From assembly GCF_014705615.1 (NCBI RefSeq), contig NZ_JACXJA010000024.1, positions 58,287-122,286 on the forward strand: 64,000 nucleotides of DNA, in the 5' to 3' direction. This stretch comes from Paenibacillus oceani. Lineage in GTDB: Bacteria > Bacillota > Bacilli > Paenibacillales > NBRC-103111. Below, in pieces: positions 41,135 through 49,981 of the stretch; position 1 is the stretch's first letter; every line of letters begins with the position of its first letter. A program made the translations under genes and the position numbers. The notes beneath the pieces are model-generated. The model was not told the origin of the DNA, did not search any database, and saw only the letters and a program-made list of their open reading frames with translations.

Positions 41135-43204
41135 ATGGTACAAAGCTTGTGGGACAACACGAAAGCATCGCAGCTGCAAGAAGGGCTTGATCAGCTCGTT
41201 TACCGGTCGAATCTGATCGGGGCCGACCGTCGTGTATGCAATTGGGGAGGCGGCAATACGTCGAGCAAGACGACGGTGCGCGATTTTCGCGGCCGCGAGG
41301 TGGAAGTGATGTATGTGAAGGGCAGCGGCTCCGACCTCGCGACGATGAAGGCCGGCAATTTCACGGGGCTGCGGATGGACGACATCCGTCCGTTGTTCGA
41401 GCGGCCGGAGATGTCCGACGAGGAGATGGTCGGTTATTTGGCGCACTGCATGATCGATGCCAAACATCCGCGCGCTTCGATCGAGACGCTGCTGCACGCG
41501 TTCCTGCCGTTTAAGCATGTGGACCACACGCATCCGGATGCGATTATCAGCTTGTGCTGCGCGGATAACGGCAAGCAGGCGGCACGCGAAATATATGGCG
41601 ACCGGTTCGTCTGGGTGCCGTATGTACGTCCGGGCTTTACGCTCTCCAAGATGATCGCCGAAGGCGTATTGGCCAATCCGAAGGCGGAGCTCGTGCTGAT
41701 GGAGAAACACGGTCTCGTCACTTGGGGCGATACGGCGGAAGCCTGCTACGAGAAAACGATCGCGATCATCAACGAAGCCGAGCGTTATATCGAAGCGCGC
41801 GTCGACGAGGCGAAGCTGTTCGGAGGAGTGAAGCACGAGGCGCTGCCGGCCGATGTGCGCCGCGATATCGCTGCGCAAGTGATGCCGGCTGTCCGTGGAG
41901 CGGTCAGCGATACGAAAAAAATGATCCTCTCTTTCGACGACGGCGAGGATGTGCTGCAATTTGCAGGAAGCTGCGATTGCGCGGAGCTGTCCCAGGTCGG
42001 CGCCGCATGCCCGGACCATCTCGTTCATACGAAGGTCGTGCCGCTCCTTATCGACTGGACGCCGGACCCGTCCGACATCGAAGGCTTGAAGGCCAAACTT
42101 GCAGCAGGCATCTCCGCCTACAAGGAGTTATACGCGGCTTACTTCGAGCGCAATAAGAACGAGGGAGACGTTATGTTCGAGGCCGCTCCCCGCGTTATCC
42201 TGATTCCGGGCGTCGGCATGATCAACACTGGCAAAAGCTGGGCGATGTCGCAAATAAGCGGAGCGCTGTACCACCGCGCGATCGCGGTGATGAGAGGAGC
42301 GACGGCGCTCGGACGTTTCGTCAGTTTGAGCGAGAACGAGTCGTACAACGTGGAGTATTGGCCGCTCGAGCTGTATAAGCTGACGCTGGCTCCGCCGGAA
42401 GCCGAATTTTCCCGCAAGGTGGCGTTTATTACGGGCGGAGCCGGGGGGATCGGCAGCGAAACGGCACGCCGCCTCGTATCGGAAGGGGCGCATGTCGTCC
42501 TGGCCGACCTGAATCTGGAGGGAGCGCAGAAAGTAGCTTCCGAAATTAACGAAAAATACGGCGACAACCGGGCTCTTGCAGTTAAAATGGACGTAACGGA
42601 CGAAGAGGCCGTAGCGGCGGCTTATACCGAAACCGCTCTGGCTTACGGCGGCGTGGACATCATCGTCAACAACGCGGGGCTGGCGACCTCCAGTCCATTC
42701 GACGAGACGACGCTGAAGGAATGGAACTTGAACATCAACGTGCTCGGCACGGGATATTTCCTCGTCGCCCGCGAAGCGTTCAAGCTGATGAAAACGCAGG
42801 GACAGGGCGGCAACATGGTGTTTATTGCCTCGAAAAATGCGGTGTATGCCGGCAAAAACGCCTCCGCCTACAGCGCCGCCAAAGCGCTGGAAGCCCATCT
42901 CGCCCGCTGCATCGCAGCCGAGGGCGGGGAGTACGGCATCCGCGTTAATACGATATTGCCGGACGCGATCCTGCAAGGCTCGGCGATCTGGAACTCGAAC
43001 TGGCGCAATGAGCGGGCGGCCGCTTACGGCATCGAACCGGATCAGCTTGAGGAGTATTACCGGAAACGGACGACGTTGCTGGTGAACATTTTCCCGAAAG
43101 ATATTGCGGAAGGCATTGCCTTCTTCGCTTCGTCCCGATCGGACAAAACGACGGGCTGCATGCTGACGATCGACGGCGGTGTGCCGGCGGCATTTACTCG
43201 ATAA
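41135..43204 (+). CDS. rhaEW: Bifunctional rhamnulose-1-phosphate aldolase / lactaldehyde dehydrogenase
   Basis: A 689-residue fusion. Residues 1 to about 425 form a class II (AraD-like) aldolase with the zinc ligands HVDHTHPDA and EKHGLVTWGD; it cleaves L-rhamnulose 1-phosphate to dihydroxyacetone phosphate and L-lactaldehyde. Residues 427-689 form an SDR with ITGGAGGIGSET, NNAG and YSAAKA, which oxidises or reduces the lactaldehyde. This fusion is the form called YuxG/RhaEW in Bacillus. The ATG at 41135 follows GGTGGAGGAG. It is the first gene of the rhamnose operon and lies just after two tandem operator boxes. Confidence 0.93.
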   Translation: MVQSLWDNTKASQLQEGLDQLVYRSNLIGADRRVCNWGGGNTSSKTTVRDFRGREVEVMYVKGSGSDLATMKAGNFTGLRMDDIRPLFERPEMSDEEMVGYLAHCMIDAKHPRASIETLLHAFLPFKHVDHTHPDAIISLCCADNGKQAAREIYGDRFVWVPYVRPGFTLSKMIAEGVLANPKAELVLMEKHGLVTWGDTAEACYEKTIAIINEAERYIEARVDEAKLFGGVKHEALPADVRRDIAAQVMPAVRGAVSDTKKMILSFDDGEDVLQFAGSCDCAELSQVGAACPDHLVHTKVVPLLIDWTPDPSDIEGLKAKLAAGISAYKELYAAYFERNKNEGDVMFEAAPRVILIPGVGMINTGKSWAMSQISGALYHRAIAVMRGATALGRFVSLSENESYNVEYWPLELYKLTLAPPEAEFSRKVAFITGGAGGIGSETARRLVSEGAHVVLADLNLEGAQKVASEINEKYGDNRALAVKMDVTDEEAVAAAYTETALAYGGVDIIVNNAGLATSSPFDETTLKEWNLNINVLGTGYFLVAREAFKLMKTQGQGGNMVFIASKNAVYAGKNASAYSAAKALEAHLARCIAAEGGEYGIRVNTILPDAILQGSAIWNSNWRNERAAAYGIEPDQLEEYYRKRTTLLVNIFPKDIAEGIAFFASSRSDKTTGCMLTIDGGVPAAFTR

Positions 43205-43220
43205 ACGCGGAGGGATCACG

Positions 43221-43592
43221 ATGAACCATAAGGCGGCTGGAGCTTTGCACTGGATCATCCCGGACGGCTACATTCCGGAGAAAAGCTCGGGAGATTTGAC
43301 GAGCCATGAGTCGATTTGTGTGCTGAACTGCTCGTCCGACGATGCGCAGCTTGCGATAACGATCTATTTCGAAGACCGGGACCCGATGGAGGATCTGTTC
43401 GCTATCGTGCCGGGCAGACGTACGAAACATATCCGCACGAGCTTGCTCGAAAAAAACGGCGCTTCGATTCCCGTAGGCGTTCCGTATGCGATCGAAGTGC
43501 GCAGCGACATTCCGGTTATCGTGCAATACAGCAGACTTGATGCCACCCAGGCGGAGAATGCGCTTATGTCAGTCATGGCGTATCCGCTCTGA
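43221..43592 (+). CDS. Sensory rhodopsin transducer (ASRT)-like protein
   Basis: A 123-residue beta-rich protein of the Anabaena sensory rhodopsin transducer family (DUF1362-type). Family blocks are [43 protein letters not shown] and [18 protein letters not shown]. In cyanobacteria the founding member associates with a photoreceptor, but non-photosynthetic relatives are typically beside sugar genes and a carbohydrate-binding or sensing role has been suggested. No rhodopsin gene is here. It sits between the aldolase fusion and rhamnose isomerase, 16 bp after the former, so a rhamnose-linked role is likely. GGAGGGATCACG precedes the ATG. Confidence 0.85.
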   Translation: MNHKAAGALHWIIPDGYIPEKSSGDLTSHESICVLNCSSDDAQLAITIYFEDRDPMEDLFAIVPGRRTKHIRTSLLEKNGASIPVGVPYAIEVRSDIPVIVQYSRLDATQAENALMSVMAYPL

Positions 43593-43657
43593 CGAACGAG
43601 TATGGAAGCGAACCCGCTACGAGACTACACGGGTTATCCGGAAGGAGTACAATCGAT

Positions 43658-44920
43658 ATGGAACCTACCATTCAATCCAGCTACGAAGAAGCCAAGAAAC
43701 TGTATGCGCAGCATGGAATCGACGTCGACCGGGCGCTGGAGCGGCTGGCGCAAATTAAAATCTCGATGCATTGCTGGCAAGGGGACGACGTGCGCGGCTT
43801 TCTGAACCGCGACCAGGATCTGACCGGCGGCATCTCGGTGACCGGCAACTATCCGGGAGCGGCCCGGACGCCGGAGGAACTGCGCGCCGATCTGGAGAAG
43901 GCGTTCAGCCTTATTCCCGGCAAGCATAAAGTGAACCTTCATTCAATCTACGCGGATACGGACGAGAAAGTCGAGCTGGACCGGATCGAGCCGAAGCATT
44001 TTGAATCGTGGGTCGATTGGGCGAAGGAGCACGGGCTCGGTCTTGACTTTAATCCGACTTGCTTCTCGCACGAGAAGTCGCAGGACGGCTTTACGCTCAG
44101 CCATCCGGACCCGGCTATCCGGCAGTTCTGGATCGACCACTGCAAGGCGTCGCGGAAGATCGGGGCGTACTTCGGAGAACAGCTGGGCCAAACTTGTGTG
44201 ACGAACGTATGGGTTCCGGACGGATTCAAAGATATTCCGGCAGACCGGCTTGGCCCGAGACAGCGGCTCAAAGACGCGCTGGACGAAGTGTTCGCAGAGG
44301 AGCTCAACCCGGCTCACAACCTGGACGCCGTCGAGAGCAAGCTGTTCGGTATCGGCTCGGAAGCGTATGTCGTCGGTTCTCATGAATTTTATATGGGCTA
44401 CGGGCTGCAGAACAACAAGCTGATTTGTCTGGATGCCGGTCATTTTCATCCGACTGAAGTGATCTCGAACAAGTTGTCGTCCTTGTCTTTGTTCGCGGAC
44501 GGAATCCTCCTGCACGTAAGCCGCCCGATGCGCTGGGACAGCGATCATGTCGTCATTCTCGACGACGAGCTGCTCGATATCGCGAAGGAACTGGTCTACG
44601 GCGATTTGCTGGGCAAAACGCATATCGGGCTCGACTTCTTCGACGGCAGCATCAACCGGGTCGCGGCTTGGGTCATCGGCACGCGCAATACGATCAAAGC
44701 GCTGCTCCGCGCCATGCTGACGCCGGCGGAAGCGCTGAAGCAGGCGGAGCTGGAGGGCGATTATACGACGCGTCTGGCATTGACCGAGGAGTTCAAATCG
44801 TATCCGTTCGGAGCGGTCTGGGATTACTACTGCGCCCAATCGGGCGTTCCGGTTCGCGAGCAGTGGCTGGCCGAAGTAAAATCATACGAGCGGGACGTAC
44901 TGCTGAAGCGCGGCGAATAA
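43658..44920 (+). CDS. rhaA: L-rhamnose isomerase
   Basis: A 420-residue TIM-barrel enzyme converting L-rhamnose to L-rhamnulose. Characteristic blocks are [14 protein letters not shown] near the N-terminus, [17 protein letters not shown] and [10 protein letters not shown], plus [10 protein letters not shown] with metal-binding Asp and His and [10 protein letters not shown] near the C-terminus. The length is normal for RhaA. It is preceded by GGAAGGAG and followed after 24 bp by the kinase. It catalyses the first intracellular step of the pathway completed by the kinase and the aldolase fusion. Confidence 0.96.
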   Translation: MEPTIQSSYEEAKKLYAQHGIDVDRALERLAQIKISMHCWQGDDVRGFLNRDQDLTGGISVTGNYPGAARTPEELRADLEKAFSLIPGKHKVNLHSIYADTDEKVELDRIEPKHFESWVDWAKEHGLGLDFNPTCFSHEKSQDGFTLSHPDPAIRQFWIDHCKASRKIGAYFGEQLGQTCVTNVWVPDGFKDIPADRLGPRQRLKDALDEVFAEELNPAHNLDAVESKLFGIGSEAYVVGSHEFYMGYGLQNNKLICLDAGHFHPTEVISNKLSSLSLFADGILLHVSRPMRWDSDHVVILDDELLDIAKELVYGDLLGKTHIGLDFFDGSINRVAAWVIGTRNTIKALLRAMLTPAEALKQAELEGDYTTRLALTEEFKSYPFGAVWDYYCAQSGVPVREQWLAEVKSYERDVLLKRGE

Positions 44921-44944
44921 GAAATTCGGGTTGGGTGATATCAA

Positions 44945-46420
44945 TTGACGAGCATACTCGCGTATGACCTCGGCGCGAGCAGCGGGAGAGCGCTGCTGGG
45001 CCGGTTAAACAGCCGCACCATCGAAACGGAAGAGCTGCACCGGTTCCCGAACAACCCGGTGCAAGTGCGGGGACGACTGCACTGGGACATTCTACGTCTG
45101 CTGCACGAGATGAAGCAGGCGCTGCTCAAGGCCAAGCACCGCGGCGTAACGCTTCAGAGTCTGGCGATCGACTCGTGGGCCGTCGACTTCGGGCTGATCG
45201 GCCGGAGCGGCGAGCTGCTGGGCAATCCGTACCATTACCGGGATACGCATACGGACGGCGTAATGGAGAACCTCTCCGTTCAGTTGACGCCGCCGTATAT
45301 TTTCGGCCGTACAGGCATTCAGTTTCTACCGTTTAATACGATCTACCAGCTGGCTGCGATGAAACGGGACGATTCGCCGCTGTTGCGGGAGGCGGACCGC
45401 TTCCTGATGATCCCGGATCTGCTGCGCTATTTCCTTACCGGAGACATGTACAACGAATTTTCCAATGCGACGACTACGCAATTGTACAATCCGCTGCGGG
45501 GAGATTGGGATACGGACTTGCTGGCGGCGATCGGGATTCCGGCGTCCTGGTTCGGTCCGGTGCTGCAGCCGGGAGCGGGTGCGGGCGAGCTGCTTCCTTC
45601 CGTATGCGGGGAGCTCGGTATCGCTTCCGTCCCCGTTATTGCCGTCGCGGAACACGACACGGGATCGGCTGTGGCGGCCGTTCCGGCGACAGACCGCTCC
45701 TTCGCTTACTTGAGCTGCGGCACCTGGTCGCTGATGGGAACCGAGACGGACCGTCCGGTGCTCAGCGAGCTGGCGCAACAGCTGAACTTTACGAACGAGG
45801 GCGGCGTAGGCGGCACGTACCGGCTGCTGAAGAACATTATGGGCTTGTGGATTTTGCAGGAGACGAAGAGAGAGTGGGAGCGCGGCGGGACGACGCTATC
45901 GTATCCGGAACTGATCGGACTGGCCGAACAGGCGCCCGCCTTTACCGCCTGGATCGATCCGGACGATGCGCGCTTCCTCGCTCCCGGCGATATGACCCCG
46001 CGCATCCGGGATTACTGCCGGGAGACCGGACAGCGGGCGCCCGAGCAGCCTGGCGAAGTCGTTCGTTGTATTTTGGAAAGTTTGGCGTTAAAATATCGCT
46101 ATGTGCTGGAGTTAACCGAGCGGTTGTCCGGGAACGCATTCAGCGGGCTGCATATGGTAGGCGGCGGCATCCAGAACAAGCTGCTGTGCCAGTGGTCGGC
46201 AAGCGCGATCGGCAAGCCCGTCTGGGCGGGACCTGCCGAGGGCAGTGCGATCGGCAACTTGGCCGTCCAATGGATCGCTCATGGAGTGTTCGCGGACATC
46301 TGGGAAGCGCGGCGGGTTATCCGCGAGTCGTTTCCCGTGGAGGTATACGAGCCGAATAACCGGGAAGCCTGGGAAGACGCGTACGGACGATTCCGTACCG
46401 CTACCGGCCTGGCCGAATAA
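44945..46420 (+). CDS. rhaB: Rhamnulokinase
   Basis: A 491-residue FGGY-family sugar kinase that phosphorylates L-rhamnulose at O1 with ATP. The N-terminal phosphate loop ILAYDLGASSGRALLG, the substrate block LAIDSWAVDFGL with its catalytic Asp, AEHDTGSAVAAVP and the C-terminal GLHMVGGGIQNKLLCQ adenosine motif are all present. The TTG start at 44945 has a modest GGGTGAT upstream. It lies 24 bp after the isomerase and 21 bp before the regulator. Confidence 0.95.
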   Translation: MTSILAYDLGASSGRALLGRLNSRTIETEELHRFPNNPVQVRGRLHWDILRLLHEMKQALLKAKHRGVTLQSLAIDSWAVDFGLIGRSGELLGNPYHYRDTHTDGVMENLSVQLTPPYIFGRTGIQFLPFNTIYQLAAMKRDDSPLLREADRFLMIPDLLRYFLTGDMYNEFSNATTTQLYNPLRGDWDTDLLAAIGIPASWFGPVLQPGAGAGELLPSVCGELGIASVPVIAVAEHDTGSAVAAVPATDRSFAYLSCGTWSLMGTETDRPVLSELAQQLNFTNEGGVGGTYRLLKNIMGLWILQETKREWERGGTTLSYPELIGLAEQAPAFTAWIDPDDARFLAPGDMTPRIRDYCRETGQRAPEQPGEVVRCILESLALKYRYVLELTERLSGNAFSGLHMVGGGIQNKLLCQWSASAIGKPVWAGPAEGSAIGNLAVQWIAHGVFADIWEARRVIRESFPVEVYEPNNREAWEDAYGRFRTATGLAE

Positions 46421-46441
46421 CGACACGGAAAGAGGGAACGC

Positions 46442-47203
46442 ATGCTGGTCGCGGAACGATACGAGAAAATCGTACAACTGGTCAATGAGAGAGGCAGCAT
46501 TCGAGTGTCGGAGCTAAGCGAATTGTGCGAGGTGACGGAGGAGACGATCCGGCGCGATCTGGACCGGCTGGAGCAGTCGGGACGGCTGCGCCGCTCCCAC
46601 GGCGGAGCGGTGAGCGTCAGGGACCAGCAGCAGCCGGAGATCCCTTACGCCGAACGCGAGATTACGCAGGCGGAGGAGAAGAAGCGGATCGCCCGGGAAG
46701 CGGTCAAGCGGATCGCGCCGAATGGACGCATTCTTCTCGACGCAAGCACGACGGCCTGGTATATGGCGGCGAATCTGCCGGACCTTCCGTTGACCGTGCT
46801 GACGAATTCGATTAAAGTCGCGATGGAGCTGGCTGGAAAAGAGAAGATCGAGGTCATTTCCACCGGCGGTATTCTCGCCGCCCGTTCGCTGTCGTACGTA
46901 GGTCCGCTGGCCGAGCGTTCGCTTGACGCGTATCATGTCGATCTCGCCTTTTTGTCCTGCAAGGGCGTCCACCTGGAGCGGGGCATCAGTGAATCGAACG
47001 AGCTGCAGGGCCGCATCAAGCAGAAGATGATCGGGATCGCGGAACGCGTCGTGTTGCTGGCCGATTCGAGCAAGTTCGGCGTTCAGGCGTTTACGCATGT
47101 CGCCCCTCTGCACAAAGTGCACGAAATCGTTACCGATTCGGAGCTGGACCGAGAGACGACCGAGCAGCTGCAAAGCTTGGGAATCACGGTTACCGACGTA
47201 TAA
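46442..47203 (+). CDS. rhaR: DeoR family transcriptional regulator, probable rhamnose repressor
   Basis: A 253-residue regulator. An N-terminal winged helix (about 1-60) has ERYEKIVQLVNERGSI and TEETIRRDLDRLEQSG, followed by LRRSHGGAV. The C-terminal DeoR sensor domain (about 75-235) binds a phosphorylated sugar and shows LLDASTTAWYMA and TNSIKVAMEL. Bacillus RhaR (YulB), which regulates the same pathway, is of this family, so rhamnulose 1-phosphate is a plausible effector. It is the last gene of the operon, and the tandem boxes at 41051-41116 are its likely targets, giving autoregulation. Confidence 0.9.
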   Translation: MLVAERYEKIVQLVNERGSIRVSELSELCEVTEETIRRDLDRLEQSGRLRRSHGGAVSVRDQQQPEIPYAEREITQAEEKKRIAREAVKRIAPNGRILLDASTTAWYMAANLPDLPLTVLTNSIKVAMELAGKEKIEVISTGGILAARSLSYVGPLAERSLDAYHVDLAFLSCKGVHLERGISESNELQGRIKQKMIGIAERVVLLADSSKFGVQAFTHVAPLHKVHEIVTDSELDRETTEQLQSLGITVTDV

Positions 47204-47247
47204 CGACCGTGCCGGATGTGCAAGTTTTACCTTTATTATATGGAGCC

Positions 47248-47283
47248 GGAGCCGTTCCCGCCTTGGGATGCGGCTCTTTTTTC
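47248..47283 (+). terminator. Terminator of the rhamnose operon
   Basis: The stem GAGCCG-t-TCCC / GGGA-tg-CGGCTC (47249-47276) is followed by six T residues. Confidence 0.85.
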
Positions 47284-47387
47284 GGTGCAGCGGCGTCCAG
47301 CAGGGGCGCGGGATTGCGGGGCTGCAGCCTTCCTTCTGCAAGCCTTCTATGCCATAATGTCAATAAAGCGCAGAAAGCGGTGAGCCT

Positions 47388-48095
47388 ATGACATATGAAG
47401 AAGTAATGGACAACTTGAAGGAGCTCGGAACGGAGCAGACCAAGCGGACATTTCTCCGTCATGGAGCGCACGAGCCTTTATTCGGCGTTAAGGTCGGGGA
47501 TCTGAAAAAGCTGGTGAAGCACGTGAAAAAAAACCGCGAGCTGGCGCTGGCGCTGTACGATTCCGGCAATTACGACGCGATGTACTTGGCCGGGCTGTCG
47601 ATCAATCCGAAGTCGATGACCGCAGACGAGCTTCGGCGGTGGGCGGACCAAGCGAGCTGGCACGGTCCGGCCGAATATACGGTGGCCGGCGTAGCGGCCG
47701 AGAGTGCGCATGCGCTCGAGCTGGCGAAGGAATGGATCGCCTCCGAAGAGGAGCTGAAAGCGGTCTGCGGATGGAGCACGTATGCGAATTATATATCTAT
47801 CACACCGGACGATCAGCTGGATATCGAACACATTCGCGGTCTGCTGCGCGTCGTTCGCGATACGATTCATCAGGAGCGCAACTGGGTGCGGTATACGATG
47901 AACGGGTTCGTTATTGCGGCAGGCTCCTATATCCCCGAGCTGCAGCAGGAAGCGCTGGACGCCGCCCGGGCGATCGGCAAAGTCCATGTGGATGTCGGCC
48001 AGACGGCTTGCAAAGTTCCGCTTGCGGAGGAATATATTCATAAAGTCGAATCGGCCGGCAAATTGGGCGTGAAACGGAAATCCTGCATCTGCTAG
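47388..48095 (+). CDS. DNA alkylation repair protein, AlkD-like HEAT-repeat family
   Basis: A 235-residue all-helical protein of the AlkD family, whose members are base-excision glycosylases for bulky or cationic alkylated bases. FLRHGAHEPLFGVKVGDLKKL is the family N-terminal signature. Later helices carry DAMYLAGL and WADQASWHGPAEY, and NWVRYTMNGFVIAAGSY is the conserved late block. The C-terminus has an unusual Cys-rich and basic ending (KRKSCIC). Members of this branch often lack the catalytic Asp-Arg-Trp set of AlkD, so activity is uncertain. It is monocistronic; a hairpin (AAGAGCTG/CAGCTCTT, 48151-48188) without a good T-run follows. Confidence 0.82.
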   Translation: MTYEEVMDNLKELGTEQTKRTFLRHGAHEPLFGVKVGDLKKLVKHVKKNRELALALYDSGNYDAMYLAGLSINPKSMTADELRRWADQASWHGPAEYTVAGVAAESAHALELAKEWIASEEELKAVCGWSTYANYISITPDDQLDIEHIRGLLRVVRDTIHQERNWVRYTMNGFVIAAGSYIPELQQEALDAARAIGKVHVDVGQTACKVPLAEEYIHKVESAGKLGVKRKSCIC

Positions 48096-48278
48096 CGGGT
48101 ATTGCTCAGGCCGGCAGGGTCAGCACAGCGGAAGTTTAAGCAACCAACTAAAGAGCTGTTCCTGGCGAGCGGGCTGGGGGCAGCTCTTTGCCGTGCCGAC
48201 GTGTCCCGGTAGTTGTAACGGCGCCAGATGCAGCCGGGCTTACGCTCGCGGCCGGGGAAGTGAGTAGTGAAAAAAGGA

Positions 48279-48307
48279 TTGACACCCGGCCGTTTGTTCC
48301 GCATAAT
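48279..48307 (+). promoter_or_regulatory. Sigma-A promoter of the MFS transporter gene
   Basis: A perfect TTGACA (48279-48284) is followed after 17 bp by CATAAT (48302-48307), one mismatch from TATAAT. The transporter start lies about 85 bp downstream. Confidence 0.75.
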
Positions 48308-48391
48308 ACGAAACATAGTTATATAGAAAGTATGAAATGTAAAGAAATTATGAAGAGCGGCATTCGAGGAATGGGAAAGAAGGGAAGACGG

Positions 48392-49777
48392 ATGGAAGAG
48401 ATCTCACCCGCACGGCTGAAGCAAGCCGATAAGCTGCTTCGCGTGCTCGTATTTACTTTAATTATTTCCGTTATGAACGCTTCGATGTTTAACGTCGCGC
48501 TGCCGGTTATCGGCCGGGAATTCGACCTGACGCCGTCGCAGGCCAGCTGGATGCTGACCGGATATATGATCGTGTATGCGATCGGCTCCGTCACGTTCGG
48601 CAAGCTGGCCGACAAATATCGGCTTAAAGATTTGCTGACCTACGGGATTTGCGCGTTTGCTTTCGGCTCCGTGATCGGGCTGGCTGCGACGGATTACTGG
48701 ATGGTCATCGCCGGAAGATTATTTCAGGCGGCGGGAGGTTCGGTCATTCCGGCGGCGGCGATGATCGTGCCGGTCCGGTATTTTCCGCAGGAGCGGAGAG
48801 GCCGCGCGCTCGGGATGACGGCGGTGGGGCTCGCTCTCGGCGCCGCGCTTGGTCCGATCGTATCCGGCATCGTGTCCGGATTGGTCAATTGGCGGTATTT
48901 GTTCGCCTTATCCGTACTGGCCATATTCGTGCTTCCTTATTATCGTAAATATTTGGACGACGAACGCGGGGCGGCGCGCAAGATCGATCTCATCGGAGGG
49001 GTAGCATTGGCCGCGACGGTTGCGACCCTATTGCTTGCGATCACAACGGGAAGCTTACTTCTGTGCGGTTTGGGGCTGGTGCTTTTCGTCCTGTTTATCA
49101 TGCGCATCCGGTCCGCCGAGGAGCCGTTCGTTCAGCCGGCCATCTTCCGCAACCGCTCCTTTACGCTCGGGCTCGTCATCGCCTTTCTGATGACGGGACT
49201 TAACTTCGCCATCCCGTTCCTTGCTCCGCAATTGCTTGCGAACGTCAACCATCTGTCTCCGCTCGCCGTAGGATTCGTCATGTTTCCGGCGGCGATCTGC
49301 ACCGCTTTGCTGGGCCGTCAAGGGGGCAAGCTGGCCGATCTGAAGGGCAACCGGTATCTGTATACGATCGCGGCATCGCTTATCTTATTCAGCTTCTTGA
49401 CGTTATCGTCGGTCGTCGGCTATTCCCCGCTGATCGTTGCATTTTTCCTGATCTTCGGCAACGTCGGACAGTCGTTCATGCAGATTGCCATGTCCAATAC
49501 GATATCGCGCACGCTTACGCCCGAGCAGACCGGAGTCGGGATGGGACTGTTCGCCATGCTGAACTTCATCGCGGCAGCTTCGGCGACGGCTCTGATCGGG
49601 AAAACGCTCGACTCGGGAACGTCGGCGCTGCGGCTGAACCCGCTCCCGCCTGTGGAAGCGGCGCTGTACAGCAACATTTTCGTCTTTCTCTCGGTTATGG
49701 TGATCGTCGTAACCGCAGTATATTTCGTGCAGTTCGGGCAAGCGGGCGCTGCGGCCGCTCTGCGGGCGAGACGCTGA
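48392..49777 (+). CDS. MFS drug/metabolite exporter (DHA2/TetA(L)-like)
   Basis: A roughly 461-residue major facilitator protein with 12-14 hydrophobic helices. The first loop contains GYMIVYAIGSVTFGKLADKY, a motif A variant (GxLxDKxGxK), and TAVGLALGAALGPIVSG fits motif C of drug/proton antiporters. The organisation is closest to the Tet(L)-like and DHA2 exporters of Firmicutes. The start is uncertain: the ATG at 48392 has GAAGGGAAG upstream, but ATGs at 48350 and 48371 are in frame. A perfect TTGACA promoter precedes it and a strong terminator follows, so it is a single-gene transcript. The substrate is unknown. Confidence 0.88.
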   Translation: MEEISPARLKQADKLLRVLVFTLIISVMNASMFNVALPVIGREFDLTPSQASWMLTGYMIVYAIGSVTFGKLADKYRLKDLLTYGICAFAFGSVIGLAATDYWMVIAGRLFQAAGGSVIPAAAMIVPVRYFPQERRGRALGMTAVGLALGAALGPIVSGIVSGLVNWRYLFALSVLAIFVLPYYRKYLDDERGAARKIDLIGGVALAATVATLLLAITTGSLLLCGLGLVLFVLFIMRIRSAEEPFVQPAIFRNRSFTLGLVIAFLMTGLNFAIPFLAPQLLANVNHLSPLAVGFVMFPAAICTALLGRQGGKLADLKGNRYLYTIAASLILFSFLTLSSVVGYSPLIVAFFLIFGNVGQSFMQIAMSNTISRTLTPEQTGVGMGLFAMLNFIAAASATALIGKTLDSGTSALRLNPLPPVEAALYSNIFVFLSVMVIVVTAVYFVQFGQAGAAAALRARR

Positions 49778-49820
49778 TAGCGTATGTCCGGCTTCAGATC
49801 GGTCCGGCGATGCGATACGG

Positions 49821-49849
49821 AGACGGGAACGCGTGTTCCCGTCTTTTTT
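49821..49849 (+). terminator. Terminator after the MFS gene
   Basis: The perfect 9-bp stem GACGGGAAC (49822-49830) / GTTCCCGTC (49835-49843) is followed by six T residues. Confidence 0.9.
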
Positions 49850-49856
49850 GTGCATC

Positions 49857-49885
49857 TGTTACACGCCCGGCCTTCCTGCTATAAT
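49857..49885 (+). promoter_or_regulatory. Putative promoter of the cardiolipin synthase gene
   Basis: A perfect TATAAT (49880-49885) has a weak -35 TGTTAC (49857-49862) at 17 bp. It lies just after the previous terminator and about 97 bp before the start. Confidence 0.5.
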
Positions 49886-49981
49886 GATACATAGCTTGAA
49901 ATTCCACATATTGTCGGACGATTGTCGCTTGACGGCCGGGATCGATTTATGCCAGCAACCTGCTTGAGGAGTTGGACAACT

